NCBI GenBank assembly: GCA_029204225.1
Contig: CM055107.1
Location: 819,942-883,941, forward strand
From: Diphasiastrum complanatum
Taxonomy: Eukaryota; Streptophyta; Lycopodiopsida; Lycopodiales; Lycopodiaceae
DNA length: 64,000 nucleotides
Reading direction: 5' to 3'
Positions 35,501 to 48,215 of the stretch are shown piece by piece (the first letter of the stretch is position 1; each line of letters begins with the position of its first letter). A program made the position numbers and the translations under genes. The notes beneath the pieces were generated by a model that saw only the letters and a list, made by a program, of their open reading frames with translations, was not told the DNA's origin and did not search any database.

Positions 35501-38500
35501 AATCAAGCTCCCTACTAACTGTCTATATAGCGTAGCATCAAATGACTGTGATTCATCAAGCTTAGAAAGCTTTTTACCTGGTTCAATAGGAGTGTTTACT
35601 GGTTTGCAATCCTGCAACCTAAACCTGTGCAGCAACTCTTTGACATACTTCACCTGTGTTAAACCCACTTCATGTCCTTTTTGCCACACTTCTACTCCAA
35701 GGCAGTAATGCATCAGGTTGAGATCCGTCATCTCAAATTGTTCCATGAGGACTTTCTTGATCATGTCTATCATCTCTTGATTATTTCCCGTAATAATCAA
35801 GTCATCAACATAAAGAGCAATCAAAGCAACCATACCATCAAAGCATAAGACATATAGATTTGGATCAGAATGTGTTCTCACCATCCCCTTTGAACGAAAG
35901 TAGGCATCAATCCTGCCATACCACGCACGTGGTGCTTGTTCAAGACCATAAAGCGCTTTCTTCAAGCGACATACTTTATTTTCCTGTCCTTTCGTTACAA
36001 AGCCTTCAGGTTGATCCATGAACACTTCTTCTTCTAACTCACCATTTAGAAAATCAGATTTCACATCCATCTGATGCAAAGGCCAACCAAAATGTGAAGC
36101 TAAAGCAATAAGTAGACGTAGAGTATTCCACTTACAAACCGGCGCAAAGGTCTCCTCATAGTCAATGCCTTTATTTTGTGCGTACCCTTTGATCACCAAT
36201 CTTGCTTTGTGCTTTGCTATACTTCCATCTGCATGGTACTTAGTCCTGTATACCCATTTGCAACCAATGGGTTTCTTGCCAACTGGTGGTTCTACTAAGT
36301 CCCATGTGCTATGCTTAGCAATTGACTCCATCTCCTCTCCCATGGCCTTGATCCAAATGTCATCATCCTTCGCTTCACCATAAGTCGAAGGTTCTTTGCT
36401 TTGAATAATGCTAGATAAGAGAGCATAATTTGCTTCATACCTTTCAGGTAGTATCTTCTCTCTTGTTGATCTTCGTAGCTCTCCCTAGTTAGATGATCCT
36501 GGAAAGTCACCTATGTCGCGGCTCTCCATCAATCTCTCAAACCACTTAGGGAGCTTTCTATCAAGTGATCGGCTTCCTGGTGAAAATGTATCCCACGGTA
36601 CATCCTTTTCCTTGCGTTTGTCACCTGCAACTTCAATCCTTCTTGCACCAAAAGGTTTGTCCCTACCTCTCCAACCTGTTTCTTGAGGTTGAGTAGTAGT
36701 ATCTTGAGATGTATCCTCATGTTCATCACTCGGAAGGTCAATGAATGGATCATCATCAGGTGGTATCCTCACTATACCATCTTTCCTACTGGATGTGTCT
36801 ATCTTCTCAGCATCTTCGTCTTCGTACATCTTGGATTCATCAAAGATAACATCTCGGCTTATATGGATTTTGTTTTCGACTGGATCAAAACATCTATAGC
36901 CCTTCACACGATCATCATATCCTAGGAATATGCACTTGATAGCTTTTACATCAAGTTTACGTCTCTCTTCCTTAGGAATGTGTACAAAGGCCTTACATCC
37001 AAAGATTCGCAAGTGGTTCACCTTTGGCTTCTTCTTTGTGAATGCTTCCTCAAATGTTATTTTTGGTATGGCAATGGTAGGACTTCTATTTTGAAGATAG
37101 ACTGCCGTGCTACATGCTTCTGACCAAAAATCTTTTGGTAGTTTCATCTCAACTAGCATAGATCTGGCACTTTCCACAATCGTACGATTTTTGCGCTCAG
37201 CTACACCATTGAGAGCAGGAGTATGAGCTTGCATAAATTGTCTTTTAATCCCACATTGATCACAAAGATCATTGAAGTCATTAGACTTATACTCACCTCC
37301 ACTATCTGATCTTAGGACTTTGATCTTCCTACCTGTCTGATTTTCGACCAAGTTTTTGAAGTTCTTGAAGTTATCAAATGCATCTGATTTCTTCTTCAAG
37401 AAGTAGATCCACGTCTTACGTGTGACATATCATCAATAAAGGTCATGAAATAGAAGGCTTTTCCTAAGGACATGGTCCTCATAGGCCCGCATAAATCTGT
37501 GTGGATTAAATCCAGGATGTTCTTTGCTCTTGCAACACCCCCTTTATTGAACTTCTCTCGATGCTGCTTCCCATATACACAAGATTCGCACATCGATTTC
37601 AAGTGATCTTCTATGGTAGGCAGTCCTGTTACCATCTCCAATTTTCTCATCAAACTGAGGCTTCCCAAGTTCAAGTGACCAAGCCTCTTGTGCCACAACC
37701 AGTTTGCGAAGGAACGGATGATACAAGTCCATGTTGCCCCTTGATTGTAGCATTCAACCTGTACAATTTTGTATTAGGCTCTCTTATTCCATTCGCAATA
37801 ACTTTGAACTTTTGGTTCGCATCCTTCACAAAGCAACGATCATGGGCGAATTCTACTTTCAACTTTTGATCAGTAATGACTCCAACAGAAAGTAGATTTT
37901 TCTTCAAACCTGGTACGTAAAGTACCTCCCTGATCATCCTGCTTTTGCCATCAGGCAGTTGGATTGAAACTGTGCCTATCCCCTTGATCATGCACACCTC
38001 ACCATTTGCTTGTGAAACAGATGTTCCATTATCCAACACCTTCAAACTGCTGAACCAATTCTTGTTACCTGTCATGTGTCTTGTGGCTCCTGGGTCAATA
38101 TACCATGCTTGATCATCTTGATTAGATGACAATGCAGATATGAAGATGCTAGAGTCTTCAATCTCACCCTCATCGACAAGGTTACCTGCTTGTTAAATTA
38201 TTTGTAGTTATCCATGCACTTAAAACCTGGAGACATTACTTGTATGGTAGTAAGTTTATAGTGTATACGGATCACCAGCCTCTTAAGTACTTTTGTAATC
38301 AACATGATCTTTGGGGTAGGAAAGCTGATGGGCCAAATTGCAGCAAGAATTCGATCATGAAATCTGTTATGTAACAGGGAGCTTAATCAAGTTGCGGATG
38401 CTCTTAGTCGAATCGGTGAATTGAATGAACTGTCTTTCACCCAGATTTCTACGGATCTATATCTTTCGATCAGAGGAAAATATGAAAATGATTCTTATTT

Positions 38501-40230
38501 TGGTCATATTTGGAACATTGTTCGGACTGGGAGAAATGAAAACAGTGTTGAGACGAGTTCACAAGGGTCTCAGCTAACAAAAAACGATATTTGTGAAACA
38601 GTTTACCATTCGAGATGGATTGCTAAATCGGAATGGGAAGGTTTGTGTACCAAAGGATGATGTGCTTAAACGTAAGATTTTGTTTGAATGTCATGAAAAA
38701 ACCTGTGCAGGACATCCCAGTATACACAGGACTCTTGACTTGGTCAGAAGAGTTTATTGGCCAAAACTCAAGCCATATGTTGAGTCATACATGATTAAAT
38801 GCAAGCCCTGTCAACTAGCTAAAGTTGAACGCCTTAAGGCTGGTGGTTTGTTGCATCCATTGGATATCCCTAATCAGAGATGGGAGAGTATATCGATGAA
38901 CTTTTTAGTTGGACTATTTGGGTTGTAGTGGACAGGTTAACTAAGTTAGCAGCGTTCATACCAATTAAGTCTACTATTAAGGCTTTTGAATTAGCCTAGA
39001 TCTTTGTTGAAAGACTATTTCGGTTGTATGGACTGCCGAGTGACATTGTAAGTGATAGAGATCCTAAGTTTGCTGGTCACTTCTGGTCAGTAGTATTCCA
39101 TAAACTGGAAACTTCTCTTAGTTTTAGTTCTACTAATCATCATAAATCAGATGGCCAGACGGAAAGGACTAGTCACACTATGGAAGATATGTTGAGGACA
39201 TATGTTTCTCACAGGCAATCTCCTCGAGAAGATCACATTCCTCTGAATGAGTTTGCATACAATAGTACAAAGCATTTTGCTACAAATTACAATCTTTTTA
39301 TGCTTATGTACGGTGTTCAACCTAGATCTCCAGTTAATGTGGAGATGAAATCTGTTAAAATCGAGAAAATTGTGGATTTCCTGCATGATATGCAAGAAAT
39401 GCTTCAACTGGCAAATGATAATATCCGTAGTGCCCATGATAGAGCCAAGCACTATGCTGATCTTAAGAGATCTCCCAAAGATTTTAAAGTTGATGATTGG
39501 GTATATCTTAGAATTCCACAAGATTCTACGTACAAGCAAGCATTATAAACTGTCTACCCGATTTTGTGGACCGTTTAGAATTGTACGAAAAATTGATCCT
39601 TTAGCTTACAAACTAGATCTTCAAGGAAAATCTATTGCACAACCAGTGTTTCAATAAGCCGATTAAAATCAAGTCTACATGAAGGTGATACAGTTGGATC
39701 TGATGAGGATTTATCCCATTTAGAAGATTTATCGCTTAGTGTACCTTTGGAACTTGAGAAAGTGCTCAGAACTAGAGATAAACAATTGAGAAATTGTTCT
39801 ATCTCCGAGTTCTTGATTAGGTAGAAGGGTTGGACTGAGAATGATGATTCATGGAAGAGAGATGAAAGCATAAAGAAGAACTTCCCTAAATTTCACTTCT
39901 GAGGACAGAAGTAGTTCGAGGGGGGAAGAATGTTACGTCCACATCCTGCATATAGGGGCAGAATCCTAGACTTGGATACACGGTACTCTAGTACCCGAGA
40001 TTATTGGTTACACCTTGTTATTTCGAACTAGGCCAAACATGTAATTAATGACCTTGTGAGGGCCCAGTCACATGGGCACAAGCACAGGAGAGGTTGGGGC
40101 TTATATCCCACTCGCCCTCCTACCATTTCATAGTGTGGTTTTCTTTACTAGTTTCCTCTCTCTACATTTGCATCCTATCTTGTGGCTCAGGGGTTGGGTG
40201 ATGCTACTGGAGATTGATCGGTGGCTTCTC
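32560..40230 (+). mobile_element. Broken Ty3/gypsy element split by a copia element
   Basis: Plus-strand gypsy in order: gag (32572-33570, with a zinc knuckle CFICNKPGHMMKFC near 33400), protease (about 33590-33850), reverse transcriptase (about 34090-34530, [20 protein letters not shown]), then the copia insertion (34535 to about 38190), RNase H (about 38190-38420, [11 protein letters not shown]), integrase (38590-39540, ECHEKTCAGHPSIHR, SDRDPKF, SDGQTERT) and a C-terminal tail to about 39900. A purine tract (GAGGGGGGAAGAA) at about 39919-39930 precedes a probable 3' LTR starting TGTTACGTCC at 39931. The 5' LTR is not recognised. Several breaks (more than five); moderately old, and older than the copia copy inside it. 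Confidence 0.8.
34535..38190 (-). mobile_element. Ty1/copia element nested in gypsy, 5' part missing
   Basis: Minus-strand copia with parts in order: end of gag and protease (about 38150-37700, with WYIDPGATRHMTG), gag-pre-integrase and integrase (about 37700-36490, LWHKRLGHLN-like, LIHTDLCGPM, SDSGGEYKSNDF, RKNRTIVESARSM), reverse transcriptase and RNase H (36343-34862, KWVYRTKYHADGS, FAPVCKWNTLR, ALYVDDLIITG, STTEAEYKAM, ADIFTKPL). A purine tract (AAGGGAGAGAG) near 34808-34818 precedes a probable 3' LTR at about 34535-34806 with TTAGAATT/AATTCTAA ends. No 5' LTR or gag start is seen at the other end. Better kept than its host, about three breaks, so younger than the gypsy it interrupts. Confidence 0.85.
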
Positions 40231-40760
40231 ATTGGTTTTCTAACAAAGTTTTGAACTTTACAAAAGAATCAAACACCATTGATTTGCTAGACAAGAGGTA
40301 CATCCAACAAAATCTAGAATAGTCATCAATGAAGATTACATAGTACTTGGCACCACCATTAGACTCATGTAAAAAACTATGAACATCCGAATGGATGAGT
40401 TCAAGAGGAGAGTTTGATCTTGATGTAGATCTTGAGAAGGGTAGTTTGTGAGCCTTTGAGAGGCTGCATGCTTCACATCTCTTCCCACACCTTGACAAAT
40501 GCTTGGGGAGTCCAACTGCAAGCTCCTTTGCAACCGTAGATTCCATGGCTTTGTAGTTGGGGTGGCCCAACCTTTTATGCCACAGTTCCACATTTGATAA
40601 CTCCACCTTTGCCAAGTTAACACTCTCCACTGCAACATTAGCATCAAGCTTAAACAATCTACCTTTGCTCCACAACTTTCTCTTTGTGTTTGTCTTGTAA
40701 GCAAGCTCTTGAGGAGCTTTTCCTTACAATATGCAAGATATAAGGGAATATAGGTCACAT
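40229..40760 (-). mobile_element. Copia fragment (gag-pre-integrase and integrase N-terminus)
   Basis: One open frame of 148 codons (40229-40675) with LWHKRLGHPNYKAM, a Cys pair (CGKRCEACSLSK) and VIFIDDYSRFCWMY, that is the zinc-binding domain and the start of the catalytic core of copia integrase. No LTR and no other pol part. It belongs to a different copia lineage from the element at 34535. It lies between a gypsy 3' LTR and a LINE fragment. Confidence 0.8.
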
Positions 40761-40784
40761 CAAACCTGTAAGTTGGTGCCCCCG

Positions 40785-41340
40785 ACTAGAAGTGGAGGAA
40801 GAGGGATGTCGAGTAGGTAGTATGGTATGTCCAAGGTGAAAGGAGAGGCGTGAGTGATCTGAAAGAGCAGTGGTGGAAATATAGAAATCTAAGATGAATG
40901 GATGAAAGAGGGTGATCCCATGAGATAATCTACCACACTATGTCCACCACTATGGGGGTGACAAGTGAATCCAATAGAGTCAGGCCAACAAGCTAAGCCA
41001 TTAAAAATGGCTAAATCATGAGCAATCCCTAACTGAAGTAGATACTCACAGTAAGTAGTGACCGGTCCAAGAACATCAGCAGAAGTCTTGCTAACAACCA
41101 TATCCGCTGCATCAATAGACTATCAATAGATTGCACACGAAACTGATCCGAAGCATCATGAAATTTTGTTTGACGTGAGGCAGCCCTAGCATTGAAATCG
41201 CTAGTCAGGAATATATGACCCCGCAATGAGTATCTAATAATGTCCGGTGATAAATCAACATATGGAGAATCAACATCTGCAAAAGAGGATGTCATAGGTG
41301 GAAAGTAACATATTGCCATAAAGATATCTCTATCCAGCCC
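40785..41340 (-). mobile_element. LINE endonuclease fragment (LINE J)
   Basis: Minus strand: DRDIFMAICYFPP, HIFLTSDFNARA (near 41200), ITYCEYLLQLG-type words, FNGLACWPDS and GGHSVVDYLMG (near 40920), the central and C-terminal parts of an AP-type endonuclease. At its 5' side it is fused, without a spacer, to the reverse-transcriptase end of LINE D at about 41340. Frame breaks are present near 41100. No ends are seen. Confidence 0.75.
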
Positions 41341-41344
41341 TGTC

Positions 41345-44300
41345 CACTGAGGCAAATCCAGCAACCGGAGAGACAGTGGCAGAAAAAAGGAGACAGCGCG
41401 TATCAGGATCATGTACATAGTAAATAGAGGAAAACCTCTCCCTCTGGACAAGAGCAGAGTGCCCCTTGCAGAGCCTGGACACTGCAGCTGGTCTAAAAGT
41501 GAGGAATGGACCAGTAAAAAGGACACCCAGGTATGTATAAGAGGCTACTATCTCTAGTGGCTGCCCATCATAGTAGAACACCGTGTCTCTCATATGCTGT
41601 CGATTGGTGTTGAACACCATGACCTATTTTCACCATCAAACCCCATGTCTGGCAGAAAGTATATAAAGCATCAAGGTGTTGTTGAAGCCCCGAGGCTGAT
41701 CTCGATAGTAGTATCACGTCATCCACATATAGTAGAATAGGGATAATCATATATGCTAACGGACAGCCATCTCCACCCTCTTCCCTTATAATTCACTCAA
41801 GATCATCAATGTATAGAGCAAAGAGAGTAGGGGACAAAGGACATCCCTGCTTAACTCCCATTGTACTATGAATATAAAAGGACCATCCATCACCATCTCG
41901 AAAGCGAGCCAATACTCTCTCATACAATGTGATGATAGCAGCAATGATATCCTGAGAAAAGCCAAGTGATGCTGGAGTCTTGGAACAGAATCAAAGGCTT
42001 TGTGGAAGTCCACAAAGCAACAACAAACCCTCTGCTTCCTGAACTTAACCTCCTCAATAATACATCTCAGGATGAATATTTGGTCAGCCGTGGAGTAACC
42101 AGCGCGAAAACATGCCTGTCCCATAGCATGTAACCCCTCTGTCTCTGCCTGAGAGCCGATAATAGACTGCAAAACTGATCCATATAGCTTGACCATAGTA
42201 TGACTGATCATAATAGTGCGGTAGTTGTCTACTTTCAAAGGATCTCCGGCTTTGAGGATAGGGTGTAAAAGGTTGGTGCACCAAGATGTGGGGCAAAAAA
42301 TGACAGACTTGTTAAAGATATGGGAAATGTATGGGGCAATAATGTGAGCAATTGATTTTAGGAAGTCCATGCTTAAGAGGTCAACATTAGTGGCTTTGTG
42401 GGTTTGACCATTTTGAATGGCGTTTTCAACCATGGACAGGGTGAAGAGGGTGAATTCTGAAGGGCGTGGGGAAAGAGAAATGGAAAGAGAGTCCACTGTA
42501 TAAAGCTTGGTAGCATAATTTATCCATGACTCTATAGCAATAGGAGCGGGTTTATAAGGGTTTTTAGAGAACATCCGCCAAAAGAAAGAGGAGGATGGGG
42601 AGGCAATAGCATCAACAAGTTTTTGTCCCAAGGACTGTAGATAGGCTGTCTTTTTTTTAGAGTCACTTTGTGATATTCTTTTTGTTTCAAGGCTAGGGTG
42701 TGAGGAGAGTGGTATCTAGCGTAAACAACTTGTTTATGTAGTGAAGAGCACTCTGTATCATACCATCTGTTGTGGGTGCGTTTATGGGATGAGAACGTTT
42801 TTGAAGGATAGGTAGTATTGGCAAATTGCAAAAGAGATTGAGATAAGAAGACAACTTGTTGGTCTACTGAGGAGGTGAAGGGAAAATCATGGAGAAAAGT
42901 GGTTAGGGAGGTGGTGTAAAAGGGAAAACCAGAGGGAGAGAAAACCGGGAGATGGTGATGAATGGGACGGTGTGTCGTGACTGTGGTAATATGATGTTCA
43001 AGGGATAGAAGTAGGAGGGAGTGATCAGAGATGGTAGGAGGTATAATGTGTAAGGCATGAAGGAATGTGATCAAAGCGGATGACCCAATGAAGTAGTCAA
43101 CAACACTATGTCCTTCGCCACGTGGGTGACAGGTAAAATAAGATGATGTAGGCCAGCAAGAAAGGCCATTCAATATGGCTAAGAAATGGGCCTCTGCTAA
43201 GCCAATCAGCTGCTCTCCAAGGTGGGTAGCTGGAGTATCTGCATCCTGTGAGTTCCTGTCCAATCCCATATCTGATGTGTGAACCTATAGAAAGTCACTC
43301 TTTGCATGAAACTCTGCCTGCCTGATGCTTGTGCGAGCATTAAAATCCCCTACTAAAAGAATAAGACCTTGCTGTGCAAAGCTGACTATATCATCTAAGA
43401 GAGCCTGGAAAGGATCACCACCAAAATCTGCAAAAGATGATGTCTACAGTGCAAAGTAACAAACTGCAAGAAAGAGGTCCTGAGAAAGCCCCAAACAGTG
43501 ACCAAAGAACTGAATCCAAATAAACCATGCCAATGGGTCACTTTTGACCAGTTTAAAATGAGAATTGAAAACATCTTTGGTGAGACATGCAACACCACCT
43601 GAACCACGAGAGGTCTTCCCTCTCAAGAAGGGCCGATGTGCTGAGTGCCAAGTGCAATCCTGTATGGATGGGAGCCGTCTATATAATGATTCATGAGTCT
43701 CTGCTAACAAAAGGATATCACATTTCAGCATAAAAGAATGGGAATCGCCTGCTGAAGAAGATGATAGTATGCCATTACAATTCTAAAAACCAATACGTAA
43801 AGGCTTAGGGGAACTCGGGTTACTCCTTTGCCCGGGAGCCCCGAATCCCTATTGAGAAATCTTATCAAAAAATTTTGGCTTGCCTTCAATGAAAACCACC
43901 CGCTGATTTCTTGCATTTGCATCTTGAATAATTTGTTTCCTGGCTTGCCATTGCGTGTGTGTAAAGTCATCATCCATAAAAATAAAGGTCCCTTTTAATT
44001 TAGCTCTAAGGCGTAAAGCTGCGTTGCGGCAGTCCATAGAGCGAAACTTGACAAAAAAGACATTAGTGTCAAACTTACTTCTCCAAGCTGTATCAAAGCC
44101 ATCCATGTTGTGTGCGAGCTTAGTTAAAAGCAACTCTTTTGCCTCCTCAATGGCTTATCCCCGTCGGAAATCCCTAGAACTCGGATATTAAGACTTTTTT
44201 AGCCCTTCTTTCTTGCTCGTAAAAGACATCTTCTAGTGTAGAATTCACAAATGCATGTTGAACCGAGCTTGAAGATTCAGCCTTACCATCGTTTTTGAGA

Positions 44301-44465
44301 CACGCTGCCCATGACTTCGTCTCTTCCACTTGTTTTTCAAGGCTGGATATTTTGTTTGAAGTCTCCACCAAAACAATCTTTTGAGGTTTGAGTTGCGCAT
44401 TCTCTTGTTCAAGCTGCTCCACCCTTTCTTGAAAACCAATGAGATCTCTACGAAGTTTGCCATAA
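41345..44465 (-). mobile_element. LINE with part of ORF1, endonuclease and reverse transcriptase (LINE D)
   Basis: Minus strand, in order: ORF1 coiled coil (44460-44190, FQERVEQLEQENAQLK), RRM-like and C-terminal parts (44133-43849, FVKFRSMDCRNAALRLRA, FIFMDDDFTHTQ), endonuclease (43790-42950, LLLAETHESLYRRLP, GSGGVACLTKD, GEGHSVVDYF), linker (42950-42540) and reverse transcriptase (42520-41350, NYRTIMISHTMVKLYG, GQACFRAGYSTADQIF, CCFVDFHKAFDSVPR, YVDDVILLS). It lacks the 3' end and is fused to LINE J at about 41340 and to LINE E at about 44465. Several frame breaks. Confidence 0.82.
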
Positions 44466-44893
44466 AAATGAAGCCAATAGAAGTCGGGTTTGACCTCCAA
44501 ATGACCATGCCAAGCTCGATCAAGGTGTGATGAGCTGGAGTGGGCATCAAGGTACATGGGTGGGACTGCAAACTCAACAAGTATGATCTGGTGTGGAACG
44601 GAAGGCTTAGCCCGAATCATACGTGAAAGCATAGTAAAGGATTCATGGGATCACCATTTTTGTGTACGGGATGGATGATGGTAGTGCACCAGCAGGAAGA
44701 AGGAAAATTGGAGACAACGGCTTGGTTGAGTAAAGTGGCTAGGAGAGGTGACAACAAATCGGCTACATGGATCAATAACTCAGATTCAAGATCATCAATA
44801 TCTCTGGATATACCAGTGTTCAGTTTCTTGACGGTGTTATGGACCATATCAGCAGTGAAGGTGAACTCAAAGGATCTAGGGGAGATGGAAATA
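44466..44893 (-). mobile_element. Internally deleted LINE fragment (LINE E)
   Basis: Minus strand: a segment before the reverse-transcriptase core (44890-44640, FTADMVHNTVKKLNTG, IIHPVHKNGDP) joins directly to a segment from after the core (44636-44466, MIRAKPSVPHQIILVEFAVP, VKPDFYWLHF). The whole catalytic part is missing. Its 3' side runs into ORF1 of LINE D and its 5' side meets the 3' end of LINE C. Confidence 0.75.
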
Positions 44894-47800
44894 GCTTTAT
44901 TAATGTCATGTGGAAAGACATATAAGACAGAGTACATTTGAAGTGTGTGGTACGAATAGGAGCATGTGAAATGTCTCCAATAAGAATAGCATATATGAAG
45001 CGTAACTGCTAATAACTACTAATAACAAAATGTAAAGATGATGGTAATGGTATGCATATGCTCATCAAATCAAATCTTGTTGCCAATGAAAAAGGATATA
45101 ATGGAGACTGCAATTGGAGGTAGTGTGTGTTGATTACATTGTCGAGGAGGTCATCTGTGTCTCCTCATGTCGATGATTCTATGAACAATAGGAATCTAGG
45201 TAGTACGTCGTCTTTGGTCTCTATTTTAGGAATCATCATCGACCTATGAGAGAAGGACATGTCCTATGAGAGAAGGACATGTTCTGGAGCTGTGTATCAG
45301 AGTGACTCGACTGAATTGGCTGACATAGATCCTGCCGTAGTAGTAACATCTCTCTGATCATGAGCATTGAGTGCACCTCAGCGTGGATCCTCATATGCTA
45401 TAATGCACCTCAGTGTGACAGGTGCATCTCGGGAAAAAGAGTGATATCTCCCTCTGATCTCATAGTATACTTGGACATTTGAATAAAAAGTACTCCTTAG
45501 ACTCTACCACGGATAATAAACACATCTGGCAAATCCACTCCTCTCGTGGGGTACTCTGAAAGCGTCTAGTCTCAATTGCAAGCTAATGTGATGAAACTTG
45601 AAACCGACCCAGCATAAATCTCAGACCATGTGGTAATCCTGAATCCAAATAGCGTGGTAGAACTGGGGAACCCTGTCATATCCAACTCCAAAAAGTGAGT
45701 CTGAAAGTGCTCAGGTTTGACCCCAAGGTCGCCCAGGCATGCTCGACCCATATATGAAGGCTTAGCCCATATCATATGTGATAGCATAAGGATCTGCAAG
45801 CATGAGATATTGGCCCAATAAAATGATGACCTTTACACCATGCCTCCGCTGCATATAATGCCGTCAGGGTAACAAGTGTATCAAAAAGCCGACACTTAGC
45901 TGTAGCAACCTGTCTCATACTAAATACAAGACTAGTAAAGAGGAATCCTAAGTAAGTGTAGGATGATACAACCTCTAGTGGTTGTCTGTCGAAGATAAGT
46001 TCCTGTCACTGCATGAAGGCCCTGGATGTATTGAAGACCATAATCTTTGTCTTCGTTGTATTAACCCCCAATCTCCATTTCGTGCAAAGAGCATGAAGAC
46101 TGTCTAGCTGTCCCTATAGGCCCTCTCTAGTCGTAGAGACTAGAGCCACATCATCTGCATAAAGGAGATGGCAATCAAAATGTCACCAAGTCTGCAACCT
46201 GTACCACCGCACTGCTCAATGACTCTTAAGCTCATCAATATATAATCCAAAGAGTGTGGGGGAGAGGGAGCAACCTTGCTTCCCCAATGTTGCTCCATAT
46301 ATGGTTTGAAAACAACCAAGGACACTCTCCTAGAGCACCATCACCGCTAGGAGTGTATCAATGGAGAAGCCGAGATCTCGTAATTGTTGGATGAGAATTG
46401 TACGTGGTACAGAATCAAAGGCTTTCTTGAAGTCAACAAAACAACAATAAATCTTGTCTCCTATGTCTAGCTTCTTTGATGATAGCTCAAAGAGTGAAGA
46501 CTTGGTCTGTAGTGGAATAGTGAGCTCGAAAGCCTGCCTAGCCCATAGCATGTACTCTCCTTATCTCTGCCTCAAAAGTTACTATGTACCCAATCATGAT
46601 AGTACAATAGTCACCAAGATTCATGGGTCACCATTTTTGTGAATGGGATGGATAATAGTCACCATTTTTGTAGAGTGGACAGCATGGGAGAAATTGGGGC
46701 AGCAACGTGGATTAACATTTCTGATTCAAGGTCCTCAATATCTCTAGTACGATGAGTCTTCAGCCTCTTGATGGCCTCTAGGACCATGTCGTGAAGAAGG
46801 TGAATTCACATGAACGTGGGGAGATAGAGATGGGTGAATCACTGGGTAGAGTGTATAATGAGGTGGCATATGTGGTCCATATGTGTAGATCATCAAGGAG
46901 GGGAGGTGAAGCATGAGGGATGAATGCACGCCAAAAGGCACTTGTGGAAGAACTATATAAAGAGTCAACCAGGCGTCACCCTTCGCGTTCTTCAAAGGCA
47001 CAATGTTTGCAGGCGGAGTGTACGACAGAGAGATCTACGAGCAGTACGAAGTGCAAGTGGTTCATGCAGACGTGCATGCAACACAGAGGTGTAAGGAGCA
47101 ACACTCATCATCAAACCAAGGAGGCCGAAGAGGACGAGGGGATTTGGAAGGACATCGAAAGGGTTTTAACGAAAAGGATACAGAGGTACCGGTATGAATA
47201 TGAAGTGGTGAGAAGTCGGCCTATCACTCCAATGGGCTATCATGTGAAAAGTGGTGAGTAGTGAAACAAGGAGCCTCCTGGTAAGTCGCAATGTAGGGGT
47301 GAGTGAAGGTATATTTGCACGATCAATGAAGAATGGGGCGGAGGTGGTAGGGTCGAGATAGAACCCAAGTGGAAGGACATAAAAGAGTAGTGGGGAGAAT
47401 CTACAAGCATGATATCAGTGGTATAAGGGATGGTGACCCCGTGAGGTAGTCGACGACGTTGTGTCTACCACTATGAGGGTGGCACGTGTAGCTGCTTGAA
47501 TTAGGCCAACAAGCTAGGCCATTAGAAATGGCTAGCTCATGGGCTTCGCCTAGCTGCAACATATACTCTCCGTATCCAGTGATAGGTCCCGAATCGGCTG
47601 AGATCCTCGTAACAAAAATCAATGGCTCATATGTGTAATTGGTCAGAAACATCATGAAAGTCGACCTATCTTGCAAACATTTAGGCGTTAAAGTCACCGG
47701 TGAGAAAAAAATACTCTCGATCAGTGAATCTGACAATGTCTGAAGAAGAATCATGATAGGGAGAACCGATGCCTTCCACATGGGAAGAGGACTTTGGAGG

Positions 47801-48215
47801 GAAGTAGCAAGCCGCAATAAAGAGATCCATGTCCAAGCCAATGTCACGTCCTGAGATGTGAACCTAGGTATATCGTGCATGTTCATCATGCTAGATGAAC
47901 TCCATGACTGGATGTAATGACTCCCGATATAGGCCTCAACTCCACCCAAACCTCTGACTCCCAATATAAGCATGCAACTCCACTTGAACCTCTACCACTC
48001 GTGGATCTCGTCTCTATCCTATATTTTGAACCCCATTTGTATCTTGAAAATGCAGGTAGTCCTCTGACTTGGCTCTCATGTGTCTCCATAGAGAATAGAA
48101 TGTCTTTCCCTGTAATGAAATCTATAAGATCTCCAGGAGTAGACGACGAGTGTATACCATTACAATCCAAACACTCTTCAACCACATGATCTCCTCTATT
48201 GGCGGGTAGCATTTT
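44894..48215 (-). mobile_element. 5'-truncated LINE, ORF2 only (LINE C)
   Basis: Minus strand, about 3.3 kb. The 3' end (44894-45000) has the family end (TTAATAAAGC) and a hairpin variant (ATGT/ACAT) in place of ATGCC/GGCAT. Reverse transcriptase is at about 46850-45950 (FVDFKKAFDSVPR near 46430, VKQ-like, YADDV-like near 46160), the post-core domain at 45800-45560, endonuclease at 48190-47400 (DCNGIHSSSTPGD, ETHESQVRGLP, GSSGVACLY, GRHNVVDYLTG). ORF1 is absent, as expected of 5' truncation during reverse transcription. Many frame breaks. Its 3' end sits in a purine-rich spot of LINE E (GGGGAGATGGAAAT). Confidence 0.82.
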
